From assembly GCF_000612505.1 (NCBI RefSeq), contig NZ_CP004078.1, positions 1,538,001 through 1,602,000 on the forward strand: a DNA stretch of 64,000 bases, read 5' to 3'. The position numbers were made by a program, and so were the translations under genes. A model generated the notes under the pieces. It had not been told where the DNA came from, did not search any database, and worked only from the letters and a program-made list of their open reading frames with translations. Of this stretch, positions 1-9,265 are shown piece by piece. The stretch is from Paenibacillus sabinae T27. GTDB taxonomy: Bacteria; Bacillota; Bacilli; Paenibacillales; Paenibacillaceae. Within the stretch, counting starts at the first letter, position 1. Each line of letters opens with the position of its first letter.

Positions 1-1
1 C

Positions 2-760
2 AAGCTTACTTCCATCCAGGGTATTAAGGACATCGCGCTGACAACAAACGGCGTGCTGCTCCCTAAATATGCCGCGAGCTTGCAGGCTGCGGGACTGAAA
101 CGCGTATCGGTAAGCCTCGACTCGTTATCGGACGAGCGATTCGGTCATATTAACGGCAGAGGGGTCGGAGTCGAACCGGTTCTTCAGGGAATTGAAGCGG
201 CTTCACGGGCCGGGTTGAAAGTGAAGATCAACATGGTTGTTCAAAAAGGCGCCAACGATCAGGATATTGTTCCGATGGCGAAGTATTTCAAGGACGCTGG
301 ACATACGATCCGCTTCATCGAATATATGGACGTGGGAAACACCAACGGATGGAATCTTGACAAGGTCGTAACCAAGCAAGAGATCATTGACAGGATTGAC
401 CGTCATGTGATGCCGCTTGAGGCTGTTCCCGGCCAATACTTCGGAGAAGTGGCTTCCCGTTACCGGTATAAAGGAACGGAGCAGGAAGTCGGCATTATTT
501 CGGCGGTTTCGGACGCCTTCTGCGGAACATGCACAAGAGCGAGAATTTCAGCGAGCGGCTCCTTGTATACTTGTCTCTTTGCCACTGAAGGAACCGACCT
601 CCGGGAACTTTTGCGGTCCGGTCTGTCGGACGATGTACTGGCGGGCAAGATAGCGTCCGTCTGGAATAACCGGGACAATCAGTACAGCGCGAAGCGGGGG
701 CGGGATACGAATGAAGCGAGCGGCAAACAGAAGATTGAAATGTCTTATATCGGAGGATAG
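2..760 (+). CDS. moaA: GTP 3',8-cyclase MoaA, 3' part (5' end outside window)
   Basis: This is a radical-SAM enzyme for the first step of molybdopterin synthesis. The frame is already open at base 2, so the N-terminal Cx3CxxC cluster lies outside the window. The visible part begins with the family's TTNG stretch. It keeps the second Fe-S site ([11 protein letters not shown], with a further Cys about 14 residues on) and ends in the Gly-Gly tail typical of MoaA. It lies just upstream of a molybdenum hydroxylase locus, which fits a role in cofactor supply. The family assignment is firm. Only the start is missing. Confidence 0.95.
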   Translation, partial: KLTSIQGIKDIALTTNGVLLPKYAASLQAAGLKRVSVSLDSLSDERFGHINGRGVGVEPVLQGIEAASRAGLKVKINMVVQKGANDQDIVPMAKYFKDAGHTIRFIEYMDVGNTNGWNLDKVVTKQEIIDRIDRHVMPLEAVPGQYFGEVASRYRYKGTEQEVGIISAVSDAFCGTCTRARISASGSLYTCLFATEGTDLRELLRSGLSDDVLAGKIASVWNNRDNQYSAKRGRDTNEASGKQKIEMSYIGG

Positions 761-918
761 ACTTGGCCGATGAATCCCGAGCTTTTACGAAAAAACCATA
801 ATCTGCTATGATAAAGGCAGAGTGTTTCAATGATTGTCTAATATTCGCGCAGAAGCCGATCCCGCTCTTATGAATAAGGGCGGGTAAAGCTGTTCTTATC
901 GCCTGGAGGGAAGACTCT

Positions 919-1614
919 ATGGACTTAGCTAATAAGCTTATTAAAGAAACGACAACCATGGCTGTATACAGACGGTTATATGATCTGGTGCTGAGCGGGA
1001 GATTTCAGCCGGGTGAATGGATCAGGGAACGCGAGCTAAAGGAGATGCTGGGTGTAAGCAGCACGCCGATTCGTGAAGCGATGCGCATGCTGGTGCAGGA
1101 ACGTATTCTGGAATCTGTTCCCCATCACGGTGTTCGGGTCAAGGAGCTGTCAGTGAAAGAGCTGAAGGATTTATATGAGCTTCGCGCCGAACTGGAGGGA
1201 ATGGCGGCCCGGCTTGCCGCCGAGCGGGGGAGCAGCTCGCATTTCAAGCAGATGGAGAATCTTCTGAACCTTGAGCAGGCTCATCGCGGGAATACCGCGG
1301 ATGCCATGGAATTAAATAATCGGTTTCATGATTTGGTGGTGGAGGCTGGCGGGAATCTTGCGCTAAAGAGCACCCTGCATCATTTGCGTGCGGGAATTAG
1401 CTGGATACAGGTGATGGCATGGAACCGGAATAAAGAACGCCATGCACTTACCGACCACCAGCACCGCGGGATTTGGGAGGCGCTGGTGAACAGGGACCCT
1501 CAGCTTGCCCAGACCAGAATGCACGAGCATGTATGGGATACGATCAGCTTAATGCTAAATTCCCGGCAAGAAGAAGCAAGCGAGCAAGCGGGAGAATCGG
1601 ATCAAGCCGATTGA
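919..1614 (+). CDS. GntR/FCD-family transcriptional regulator (copy 1)
   Basis: The protein has 231 residues: a winged helix-turn-helix at about 12-75 (IRERELKEMLGVSSTPIREAMRMLV) and a C-terminal all-helical FCD ligand domain at about 85-215, with a conserved Asn-Arg-Phe-His-Asp stretch and further His residues of the metal/ligand pocket. A GGAGG site precedes the ATG. It is clearly paralogous to the regulator at 9266, with long identical blocks such as KEMLGVSSTPIREA and ELRAELEG. FCD regulators usually sense carboxylic acids, so nicotinate or a breakdown product is a reasonable guess. A terminator follows. Confidence 0.9.
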   Translation: MDLANKLIKETTTMAVYRRLYDLVLSGRFQPGEWIRERELKEMLGVSSTPIREAMRMLVQERILESVPHHGVRVKELSVKELKDLYELRAELEGMAARLAAERGSSSHFKQMENLLNLEQAHRGNTADAMELNNRFHDLVVEAGGNLALKSTLHHLRAGISWIQVMAWNRNKERHALTDHQHRGIWEALVNRDPQLAQTRMHEHVWDTISLMLNSRQEEASEQAGESDQAD

Positions 1615-1624
1615 ACGAAGTTAG

Positions 1625-1680
1625 ACATGTACCAAGACCAGAAGTTTAAAGCTTATGGTCCACGTGTACATGTTTTTTTG
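1625..1680 (+). terminator. Rho-independent terminator after first GntR gene
   Basis: ACATGTAC (1625-1632) pairs with GTACATGT (1666-1673). An inner GACCA/TGGTC extends the stem, and a run of seven T follows. Confidence 0.8.
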
Positions 1681-1717
1681 TTGTTGACATTCAGATTCTT
1701 TATCTGGAGATAAGTAA

Positions 1718-1750
1718 TTGATATTTAACATTATATATAATATATTTTAA
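1718..1750. promoter_or_regulatory. AT-rich palindromic site, copy 1 (upstream of niaP)
   Basis: TTGATATTTAACA is followed by the perfect palindrome ATTATATATAAT (1730-1741). The same block recurs at 4294 and 9181, and in part at 4139, each time in front of a gene of this locus. TTGATA (1718-1723), 17 bases, then TATATT could be a promoter, so a protein bound at the palindrome would overlap it. One of the two GntR proteins is the most likely binder, but that is inference. Confidence 0.65.
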
Positions 1751-1841
1751 AATTTAAATAAGTATACGATGGCCATTCATCGTTGCGAAAAAGAAGGTAT
1801 ACCGAGACGAATCGGGTCCCTAACCAACGAGGAGGAATGAC

Positions 1842-3086
1842 ATGGGCACTACCATAATCAAACCGGTGGCTAAAAAGAAACTGTTGTTCGTTGCAGGACT
1901 TGGCTGGCTCTTTGATGCAATGGATGTGGGCATTATCGCATTCATTGGTGCGGCTCTAATGAAAGATTGGAATTTGTTGCCCCAGCAAGTAGGATGGATC
2001 GGGAGCGTCAACTCTCTAGGAATGATGGTCGGCGCTCTGTTAGCAGGAATATTTGCCGATCGTGTTGGACGTAAGCCGATATTATTGGCTACTGTGTTAT
2101 TGTTTTCTCTGGCGAGTGGCTTCTCCGCGTTAACAACTACATTCGCGGCATTTCTTACTCTCCGTTTTTTCATCGGTCTGGGACTAGGAGGAGAGCTTCC
2201 CGTATCAAGCACGTTAGTATCCGAAAGTATTCCTGAGAAGCATTCCGGTCGAACGATCGTTTTGTTAGATACCTTTTGGGTTGCCGGATGGATTCTGGCG
2301 GCGGTTATATCCTATTTTGTAATACCTAAATTTGGGTGGCAATCGGCTTTGCTGATTTGCGCGTTACCAGCCCTCTATACCGTATATTTAAGGCGGGAAA
2401 TTCCGGATTCACCATCGTTTCGGCAACCAAGGAAAAAGAAGCCTTCCATTAAAGAAAATATGAAAGCCATCTGGTCGAGTAAATATGCCAAATCCACGAT
2501 AATGCTTTGGCTCTTATGGTTCTGTGTCTTCTTCGCCTACTATGGCATGTTTCTCTGGCTGCCGTCAGTGATGGTTCTGAAAGGCTTTGCTCTGGTCAAA
2601 AGCTTTGGATACGTTCTTATTATGACGCTGGCTCAATTACCTGGCTTGCTAAGTGCTGCCTGGTTGATTGATAAAGTGGGACGCAAGTTCGTTATTATAA
2701 CCTATTTAATCATGGCAGCCATTTGCGGCTATTTCTTCGGCAATGCGGATTCGCTGGCTATGCTTATGATATGTGGAATTCTCCTTTCCTTCTTCAATGT
2801 AGGAGCAATAGGCACCATTTGGGCCTATACCCCGGAGCAATATGAGTCTAAAATTCGTTCAACCGGTACTGGAATGGCTTCAGCTATTGGACGCATAGGA
2901 GGGATTTTGGGGCCGTTGCTGCTTGGGTATCTTGTAGCGGCAGAGGTAACCTTCGGTATTATCTTTGCTATATTTTGCGGCTTTATTGTCATCGGTGCTC
3001 TCAGTGTACTTCTTCTGGGCAAAGAGACTCGCCCTGATGCATTGGACATGGACGAAGGAGAGACATCTCTAGATCATGCGCTATAA
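1842..3086 (+). CDS. niaP: MFS transporter, NiaP-type niacin/nicotinate permease
   Basis: The protein has 414 residues with 12 predicted membrane helices. It closely resembles Bacillus NiaP throughout: GLGWLFDAMDVGI at the N-terminus, GSVNSLGM, the MFS loop ADRVGRKP, GLGLGGELPVSSTLVSE, WLPSVMVLKGF, TLAQLPG, AYTPEQY and GRIGGILGPLL. NiaP imports nicotinate and nicotinamide, so this gene is the main substrate clue for the locus. GAGGAGG precedes the ATG, and the palindromic site lies about 90 bases upstream. It appears monocistronic, with a terminator just after it. Confidence 0.85.
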   Translation: MGTTIIKPVAKKKLLFVAGLGWLFDAMDVGIIAFIGAALMKDWNLLPQQVGWIGSVNSLGMMVGALLAGIFADRVGRKPILLATVLLFSLASGFSALTTTFAAFLTLRFFIGLGLGGELPVSSTLVSESIPEKHSGRTIVLLDTFWVAGWILAAVISYFVIPKFGWQSALLICALPALYTVYLRREIPDSPSFRQPRKKKPSIKENMKAIWSSKYAKSTIMLWLLWFCVFFAYYGMFLWLPSVMVLKGFALVKSFGYVLIMTLAQLPGLLSAAWLIDKVGRKFVIITYLIMAAICGYFFGNADSLAMLMICGILLSFFNVGAIGTIWAYTPEQYESKIRSTGTGMASAIGRIGGILGPLLLGYLVAAEVTFGIIFAIFCGFIVIGALSVLLLGKETRPDALDMDEGETSLDHAL

Positions 3087-3096
3087 GCTTCCACAC

Positions 3097-3136
3097 AAAA
3101 GGCCATGTTTCTACTTTGTAGAAACATGGTCTTTTA
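3097..3136. terminator. Bidirectional terminator between niaP and the lysR gene
   Basis: GGCCATGTTTCTAC (3101-3114) pairs with GTAGAAACATGGTC (3118-3131), with AAAA before and TTTT after. It can serve both convergent genes. Confidence 0.85.
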
Positions 3137-3166
3137 TAATACCTTTCGTTAAGTATATCTTGACAG

Positions 3167-4039
3167 CTAGACAACCTCTTCGAAGGTCCAGTTGTCCTGA
3201 TTCAAACGAATTCCTTTTTTCAACAGATTCTCTTTATTGCAGGTTAAATAGTAGTTGATTTTATTCAATTGAATATTCTCCGATAACGGAATGCTGACCA
3301 TTTCGTTATTTTTTATTTCCTTCTCAAGAATCATAGGGGGAAGAAAGCAGACTCCGTGCTGTTCATGGATCAGGCTTTTGATCACTTCGACCTGGTTGGA
3401 ATAAAGCTTCTTTTTAAAATCCAGATCCGTTAAATCCGCAATGTTGTTCTTGTAGGGTTCATAGAAGATGATATTCTCTTCTTTCATGCATGTGAAGTTC
3501 TCCAGCAAGGGCTGATTCGATAACGGGTGCTCAGTGGGGAGGATCAGGTTGAACTCCTCAGAGCCAAGCGGATAGCTCTGATAGCAGGTGTTCATCATTA
3601 AATCGGTTGTAAAGGCGACGTCCACTACATTATCAACCAGTGCTTTCAAAATGCTGGAAGATTCCAGGAAGATCAAATGGATATTTAAATGCTCGTTCAG
3701 ATTGGTAAGATCCTGAATGACATTATAGATGAGAGGGTGGCTGAGGGGAACCGAGCTTCCGATCGACAACGAGGTGGTATGGGTAATTTCCTGCTTGGCC
3801 ATCTTGAGCGTATCAATGACGGATTGGGCATGAGGCAGGAATCTTTCTCCGGCACGCGTAAGCTGAACATTTCGCTTTCCTGACTTTCCTCTGGCAAAAA
3901 GCTCTTGACCGAGCTCATCCTCCAACTGATTGATGCGGTTGGTTACGGTTGGTTGAGGAACGTAAAGATGCTTGGCCGCCTCTGTAAAATTACCGTATTT
4001 ACACACGATGATGAAAGTCTCCAGATGCACGATGTTCAT
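3167..4039 (-). CDS. LysR-family transcriptional regulator
   Basis: The protein is about 290 residues. The N-terminal helix-turn-helix (residues 1-60: HLETFIIVCKYGNFTEAAKHLYVPQPTVTNRINQLE) is classical LysR, followed by a periplasmic-binding-like effector domain. The ATG at 4039 is preferred because the GGGGGG ribosome site is well spaced from it. A TTG two codons upstream (4045) is possible. The gene is divergent from the hydrolase operon, with two copies of the AT-rich palindrome between them. It may be a pathway-specific activator of the nicotinate-like locus; its ligand is unknown. Confidence 0.85.
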   Translation of the reverse strand: MNIVHLETFIIVCKYGNFTEAAKHLYVPQPTVTNRINQLEDELGQELFARGKSGKRNVQLTRAGERFLPHAQSVIDTLKMAKQEITHTTSLSIGSSVPLSHPLIYNVIQDLTNLNEHLNIHLIFLESSSILKALVDNVVDVAFTTDLMMNTCYQSYPLGSEEFNLILPTEHPLSNQPLLENFTCMKEENIIFYEPYKNNIADLTDLDFKKKLYSNQVEVIKSLIHEQHGVCFLPPMILEKEIKNNEMVSIPLSENIQLNKINYYLTCNKENLLKKGIRLNQDNWTFEEVV

Positions 4040-4138
4040 GGTCAAGAATTCCCCCCTGATAACACAATGTGGAAATATTAGTAATATGAGTTACAACCTG
4101 CAAATCCTTCACGACAGCCTCGAAACCTTATTCTATGT

Positions 4139-4166
4139 AACAATATATATCATATATAATATTTAG
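4139..4166. promoter_or_regulatory. AT-rich palindromic site, copy 2 (upstream of lysR gene)
   Basis: AACAATATATATCATATATAATATT matches the block at 9190-9214 with few mismatches, and shares ATNATATATAAT with the copies at 1730 and 4303. It lies about 100 bases upstream of the lysR start, in a 350-base divergent intergenic region that holds nothing else recognisable except the site at 4294. Confidence 0.6.
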
Positions 4167-4293
4167 TCCACGGTTTATTAACAATTCAGCCTGATAAAAT
4201 AGTTATTGCGTAATATAAAGTGACATTTATCACAGCTTTTTGTCAGGGAATTGTACATAACATGCATAATGTTTATATGGAAATAAGGGATTC

Positions 4294-4326
4294 ATATTTA
4301 ACATTATATATAATGCATTTTATAAT
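4294..4326. promoter_or_regulatory. AT-rich palindromic site, copy 3 (upstream of hydrolase/ABC operon)
   Basis: ATATTTAACATTATATATAA is the same core as copy 1, with the perfect palindrome ATTATATATAAT at 4303-4314. It ends in TATAAT (4321-4326), a possible -10 element for the downstream operon. Confidence 0.65.
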
Positions 4327-4388
4327 CCGACTATACTAACTTTTCAAAACTTAATTTCACAAGTGCAGAAGGGGGATGGGCAAGGAAT

Positions 4389-5519
4389 TTGAATTACCAA
4401 AAAAAGAAGAATGAGTATGCGGAACTGCTGTCGCTTGTCAAAGAACAAACAGTCAAGCAATTTAAAGACGGATACGACTTTGTCGTTAAAAAAATTCCGG
4501 ATTCGGATAACGCAGGCGAACTTGATCCGAGAGTGTTAAGTGTACAACAGCAGCAGCGTCAGAGTAAAAATTCGGCCGATGAGGGTCAGCCGGAGCCTGC
4601 GGATCTTACGGCATTTGAAAAGATTGCCCTCCGGATGAGATCCGGCATGCAGGTCTCGGGCAGCAAGGATATTACGGATACGGAAATTGTAACCTCCAAG
4701 CTTGTCATTAACGGAACGAACGGCACTATCCCCATCCGTATATATAGACCCGGGAACGGAGAGAAACTGCCTGTAGTTGTATTTTTTCATGGAGGGGCAT
4801 TTATCGGCGGAACGGTGGATGGCGCGGAGAATGTTTGTAAAGCTTTATCGGAGAAGGCTGACGCCGTTGTTATCTCCGTGGATTACAGGCTTGCACCCGA
4901 GCACCCTTTTCCGGCGGGATTTGTCGATTGTCTCGATGCGGTGAATTGGACCTGGCGGAGTGCCGAACAACTTGGCATCAACAGGAATCAAATTACGGTT
5001 GCGGGCGACAGCGCCGGCGCAAACCTAGCAGCCGCCTGCGCCCTGAAAGATAAGGAATCGGGGACGGGAATGATCAAGTATCAGGCATTGATTTATCCCG
5101 TCGTCAATAATGCCGAAGCCGTCACGGACGATTTCAGCTGGAGCATTGACGAGTATATCATTAACAGACATCACGAGTATATAATGCCGGGTATTCAGGA
5201 AATAAAGGACAACCTTGAAATCATTAGGCAGGTATACGCGAAAAATTTAGAAGCATCCATACCCTATATCTCTCCATTATTAGCTGAACAGCTAAACGAT
5301 CTGCCGGAAGCTCTGATCCTGACAGCCGAATACGATTATTTAAGATTGGAAGCTGAAGCCTATGCCAGAGAGCTGTCAAGATGCGGAGTCAAAACCAGGC
5401 TGATCCAGTACAACGGCACGAATCACGGTTTTCTGGATAAGCTCGGACTGTACCCTCAAGCTGAAGATTGTCTTGATGAAATTGCCGAAGGAATTAGAAA
5501 ATGCTTCGAACTTAATTGA
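4389..5519 (+). CDS. Alpha/beta hydrolase, HSL-type esterase/lipase
   Basis: The protein has 376 residues. It carries the hormone-sensitive-lipase oxyanion motif HGGAF (about residue 133), nucleophile motif GDSAGA (about 206-211), acid region AEYDYLR and catalytic His in NHGF. The first 75 residues are hydrophilic and longer than usual for the family. The start is uncertain: a TTG at 4389 follows GGGGGA at a wide spacing, and no in-frame ATG occurs near it. It heads an operon with a maltodextrin-type ABC importer, so it may cleave an ester or conjugate brought in by that importer. The substrate is unknown. Confidence 0.8.
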   Translation: MNYQKKKNEYAELLSLVKEQTVKQFKDGYDFVVKKIPDSDNAGELDPRVLSVQQQQRQSKNSADEGQPEPADLTAFEKIALRMRSGMQVSGSKDITDTEIVTSKLVINGTNGTIPIRIYRPGNGEKLPVVVFFHGGAFIGGTVDGAENVCKALSEKADAVVISVDYRLAPEHPFPAGFVDCLDAVNWTWRSAEQLGINRNQITVAGDSAGANLAAACALKDKESGTGMIKYQALIYPVVNNAEAVTDDFSWSIDEYIINRHHEYIMPGIQEIKDNLEIIRQVYAKNLEASIPYISPLLAEQLNDLPEALILTAEYDYLRLEAEAYARELSRCGVKTRLIQYNGTNHGFLDKLGLYPQAEDCLDEIAEGIRKCFELN

Positions 5520-5542
5520 ACAATAAGGAGTAGTGATCGGGA

Positions 5543-6838
5543 ATGACGAAGAAAATGGGATTGGTAGTATTGTCTCTCATGCTGATGTTTGCTTTGGCCG
5601 CTTGCGGCGGAAACTCCACGAATTCCGCTCAACCATCCGAAACCCCAAATTCCAGCAGCGCTCCAGCGGAAGCGGCAACGGACGAGCTTACCCCCGAGCC
5701 CGGCGCCAAGCTTGTATTCTGGCACCCCAAGACTCCTTTCTCCGAATATGCGGTACAAGAATTCGAGAAAAAATACAACATCCCGGTAACGCTTCAAGAT
5801 GTCGGTTACGACGCCGTCATGAATAAATATAAAGCCGACGGCCCAGCCGGTAAAGGCGCCGACGTTTTTGTTCTAGGTCACCTTGAATTAGGGGACGCGG
5901 TAAAATCGGGAAGTGTGCTGCCGAACGATTACTTTGAAGAAGATACGAAAAACATGATGCTTGACGAAGCAATTAAATCGTTCTCTTGGGACGGTATTCT
6001 TTACGGATACCCAAGCTATGCTTACTTGCCTGCGATGTTTGTCAATAAAGATTTGGTGAAGGATGCCAAGCTGGACACGTGGGATGACATTATCGCGTTT
6101 GCCAAATCGTTTAATGATATTCCGAATAACAAATACGGCTTCTTCATGGAAGCTAACGGTTATGGAAATGCTTTTCCATTCATGGCGGCCGAAGGCGGTT
6201 ATATTTTCGGCAAAGACGGTACAGACGCAAGCGACATTGGGCTTAATAACGAGGGTGCATTAAAAGGGCTGGAATACTTCAAGTCTCTGAAAGAAATTTT
6301 GCCGCTAAAAGCTGCTGATACGACGGGCGATATTAAAACGAGCCTCTGGGAGCAAGGGAAAATTGGCATAATTATAGATGGTGCATGGAACGCAGGCCGA
6401 TTCCAAAAACTCCCTTTTAAAGTGGAGTCTATGCCGCTGCCCAAAATGCCGGACGGTAAAGTTCCGCCTGTATTGACCGGCGTAGGCGGATTCTTCGTAG
6501 GGTCGTATACGCAATATCCTAACGCTGCCAAGCTGTTTGCCAACTTCTTAATGTCGGAAGAAATGCAGATGAAAATCAATGAAGTGACGGGGTTCCTTCC
6601 ACTGGCCAAAAATCTGCAAAATGAAGAGCTGTATAAAGACGATCCGGTTACTCTTGGTTTCATTCGCCAATTGAAGCAGTCGGTGTTTATGCCTAATATT
6701 CCAGAAATGAAGTATTTGGCGTATAACGATACGATTGTTTCACCGGCAGTTGAACAAATTTGGGACGGCGCCGATGCCAAATTAACGATGGATAAAGCTG
6801 TACAAGGCTTGAAGGATGCCATTGCCGGAAGTCAGTAA
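5543..6838 (+). CDS. MalE/MdxE-like extracellular solute-binding lipoprotein (CUT1)
   Basis: The protein has 431 residues: a signal peptide ending in the lipobox ALAAC, then a Ser/Ala/Pro-rich linker and a MalE-type binding domain (KLVFWHP, GADVFVLGH, YGYPSYAYLPAMFVNKDL, WEQGKIGIIIDGAW). It belongs to the maltose/maltodextrin branch of CUT1 proteins. Downstream permeases match that branch. It shares an operon with the esterase and lies under the same palindromic site as niaP, which is unexpected for a sugar importer. AAGGAG precedes the ATG. Confidence 0.88.
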   Translation: MTKKMGLVVLSLMLMFALAACGGNSTNSAQPSETPNSSSAPAEAATDELTPEPGAKLVFWHPKTPFSEYAVQEFEKKYNIPVTLQDVGYDAVMNKYKADGPAGKGADVFVLGHLELGDAVKSGSVLPNDYFEEDTKNMMLDEAIKSFSWDGILYGYPSYAYLPAMFVNKDLVKDAKLDTWDDIIAFAKSFNDIPNNKYGFFMEANGYGNAFPFMAAEGGYIFGKDGTDASDIGLNNEGALKGLEYFKSLKEILPLKAADTTGDIKTSLWEQGKIGIIIDGAWNAGRFQKLPFKVESMPLPKMPDGKVPPVLTGVGGFFVGSYTQYPNAAKLFANFLMSEEMQMKINEVTGFLPLAKNLQNEELYKDDPVTLGFIRQLKQSVFMPNIPEMKYLAYNDTIVSPAVEQIWDGADAKLTMDKAVQGLKDAIAGSQ

Positions 6839-6875
6839 CTAACACGGATTGCCGATAGGCTTGACAGCAGTAAAG

Positions 6876-6900
6876 CCCCCCGGCAAGATTTTGCCGGGGG
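6876..6900 (+). terminator. Intercistronic hairpin after binding-protein gene
   Basis: CCCCCGGCAA pairs perfectly with TTGCCGGGGG around a four- to five-base loop. There is no T-run, so it more likely stabilises or attenuates the message between the binding-protein gene and its permeases than ends it. Confidence 0.7.
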
Positions 6901-6932
6901 TATCCATTACAGATTTTAAAGGAGTTGGCTAC

Positions 6933-8288
6933 ATGTACGAGCACCGCAAGACGCTGGAAGGGGTATATCAGCCTCACAAGGTTGTCGAACATCGTAAGGT
7001 TGCGGCAGTCTTGTCTGTTCTTCTCATGGGTCTTGGCCAATTGTACAACCGTCAGTACGGGAAAGGGATTGTACTCCTGATCTTCTCCTGTCTGGGAATC
7101 TATACGGCGGTTACCCGGCTTCCGGATGCAATTTGGGGCATTGTCACTCTGGGCGAAAAAGAAAGGCATCTGGAAAAGGTAGGTAAAATATACAAGCAAG
7201 TTATGGGCGATCATTCCATCTTCCTTCTGGTCGAGGGTCTGATTACCATATTTTTGTTGATTGTGTTTGTTTGGATGTATTTTTTGAACATTAAAGATGC
7301 GTACCGTACCGGAAAAGTAAGAGAAGAAGGCGGAGCAACGAACACGTTCAAGCAAAGCCTGCAATACGTTGCCGATTACCGGTTCCCGCAGATCGCAATC
7401 TCCATCCCTATGCTCGGCATTCTGTTTTTCACCATTATGCCTATTATATTCATGATATTGCTGGCTTTTACGAATTACACGATCAACAATCAGCCGCCCG
7501 CACATTTGATCGATTGGCAGGGCTTCAAGACCTTTAAGGATATTTTCGTGATCAAATCGTGGAGCCATACCTTATATTCTGTGGCGCTATGGACATTTGT
7601 ATGGGCGCTGCTTACGACGCTGACCAGTTTTATCGGCGGATTTGCCGTTGCTCTTGTGGTGCAGCGCAAAGAGGTGCGTTTGAAATCATTCTGGCGGACT
7701 CTTTTCATTCTGCCCTACGCCATTCCGGCGTTTGTTTCTACCTTGATTCTGAAGAACATTTTTAACGGTCAGTTCGGTCCGATCAATCAATATTTGAAAA
7801 TGTTGGGACTTCCCGTCGTGCCCTGGCTTTCCGACCCGACGATTGCGAAAGTAACGCTGGTTATCGTGAACTTCTGGCTGAGCTTCCCGGTGATGATGCT
7901 GATGATTATCGGAATCCTGTCCACCATTCCAAGCGATATGTATGAAGCGGCCGATATCGATGGAGCAAGCGGCTTCCAAAAGCTTCGGCTAATTACGTAT
8001 CCGGCTGTTATGTTCTCGATGGCGCCGCTGCTCGTCATGCAGTTCGTCGGCAACATTAACAATTTCAACCTGATCTTTCTGCTCACGGGAGGAAAGCCCG
8101 GAAGCTCGGATTTCAGATTCGCCGGCCATACCGATATTTTGATTACCTGGATCTATAAACTGACCATTGATCAGGGCCAATACAATTTTGCCTCGGTTAT
8201 TGGAATTTTTATCTTCATTATATTGTCGTTCTTTGCCGTCTGGAGCATACGCAACACGAAAGCGTTCAAGGAAGAGGAGGTTAAATAA
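6933..8288 (+). CDS. MalF/MdxF-like ABC permease
   Basis: The protein has 451 residues when started at the ATG at 6933, behind AAAGGAG; upstream in-frame codons lie within the hairpin. The N-terminal 130 residues carry a TM2-like GLGQLYNRQYGKG segment and extra membrane helices, as in Bacillus MdxF. The core permease has the EAA loop YEAADIDGASGFQKLRLI that docks the ATPase. It forms the importer with the proteins at 5543 and 8289. No ATPase gene is nearby, so a shared MsmX-type ATPase is expected. Confidence 0.88.
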   Translation: MYEHRKTLEGVYQPHKVVEHRKVAAVLSVLLMGLGQLYNRQYGKGIVLLIFSCLGIYTAVTRLPDAIWGIVTLGEKERHLEKVGKIYKQVMGDHSIFLLVEGLITIFLLIVFVWMYFLNIKDAYRTGKVREEGGATNTFKQSLQYVADYRFPQIAISIPMLGILFFTIMPIIFMILLAFTNYTINNQPPAHLIDWQGFKTFKDIFVIKSWSHTLYSVALWTFVWALLTTLTSFIGGFAVALVVQRKEVRLKSFWRTLFILPYAIPAFVSTLILKNIFNGQFGPINQYLKMLGLPVVPWLSDPTIAKVTLVIVNFWLSFPVMMLMIIGILSTIPSDMYEAADIDGASGFQKLRLITYPAVMFSMAPLLVMQFVGNINNFNLIFLLTGGKPGSSDFRFAGHTDILITWIYKLTIDQGQYNFASVIGIFIFIILSFFAVWSIRNTKAFKEEEVK

Positions 8289-9125
8289 ATGGGTGGTGTA
8301 AAACCGAAAAAAATCGTCAGCATCACATCTGTTTATTCCTTTCTGATCATCGTTGGCGTCATCTCCATCTATCCCGCCATATGGGTCATCATGTCCTCAT
8401 TGCGCGTCGGAGGCTCGCTATTCAGTGAGTCGCTTATTCCACGGCAGGCAACTTTTATTCACTACAAGGAACTGTTTGCCAAATATGATTTCGGGCTCTG
8501 GTATTTGAATTCGCTCAAAATTTCAGTAATCAGCACGATTTTTATGACGATTCTGATTTTGCTGACCGGATATATATTCTCCACCTTCCGTTTTGGCGGC
8601 CGTAAAACCTTGATGAGCACCTTGCTGGTTCTCGGGCTGTTTCCCTCTTTTATGAGCATGATCGCCGTTTACATTTTGCTGAACATGATGAACCTGCTGG
8701 ACACGCATCTGGCTGTCATCATCGTCTATGTAGCAGGCTCGCCGGTGTTCTTCCTGTTTGCCAAAAGCTACTTCGATACGATTCCTAAAGGGCTGGTTGA
8801 AGCTGCCCGGATCGACGGAGCGAATCATCTGGGCGTTTTTTTCCGGATCGTCGCACCGCTGTCAACGCCAATGATCGTGTATATGGCGCTCCTCAGTTTT
8901 ACAGGCACATTCACGGATTTTATTTTCGCGAGACTGGTATTAAGCTCAACCGAGACGAAGACGCTTGCTGTCGGGCTGTACGATATGATCACCACGAATT
9001 TCTCAAACGACTTTACGGTGTTCGCTGCTGGATGCGTACTGATCGCCATACCGATCACGCTCTTGTTTATGATCATGCAACGCTTTCTGGTGGATGGTTT
9101 GACCGCAGGAGGCGAAAAGGGCTGA
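8289..9125 (+). CDS. MalG/MdxG-like ABC permease
   Basis: The protein has 278 residues and six predicted helices, with EAA loop VEAARIDGANHLGVFFRIV and the C-terminal RFLVDGLTAGGEKG typical of the MalG branch. It begins directly after the MdxF-like gene (stop TAA, then ATG), so the two are co-translated. Confidence 0.9.
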   Translation: MGGVKPKKIVSITSVYSFLIIVGVISIYPAIWVIMSSLRVGGSLFSESLIPRQATFIHYKELFAKYDFGLWYLNSLKISVISTIFMTILILLTGYIFSTFRFGGRKTLMSTLLVLGLFPSFMSMIAVYILLNMMNLLDTHLAVIIVYVAGSPVFFLFAKSYFDTIPKGLVEAARIDGANHLGVFFRIVAPLSTPMIVYMALLSFTGTFTDFIFARLVLSSTETKTLAVGLYDMITTNFSNDFTVFAAGCVLIAIPITLLFMIMQRFLVDGLTAGGEKG

Positions 9126-9180
9126 ACCGCCGGAGTCCCGGTATATCTAACATTCATCAACTTTATCGGAACATAAGCAA

Positions 9181-9216
9181 TTGATATTTAACAATATATA
9201 TTATATATAATATAGT
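9181..9216. promoter_or_regulatory. AT-rich palindromic site, copy 4 (upstream of second GntR gene)
   Basis: ATAAGCAATTGATATTTAAC is nearly identical to the sequence before copy 1 (ATAAGTAATTGATATTTAAC). It is followed by ATATATATT and the palindrome ATTATATATAAT (9200-9211), about 55 bases before the GntR start. This suggests autoregulation of the operon by its own first gene. Confidence 0.65.
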
Positions 9217-9265
9217 TTTTTTAGGGACAGGAAACCGAACCCGGACAGGCAAGGAGTGAATACAA

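Noticed and set aside
4376..4414. ATG with 12-codon frame just before the esterase gene
   Set aside because: It overlaps the esterase start out of frame and shows nothing beyond chance; it only adds doubt about the esterase start.
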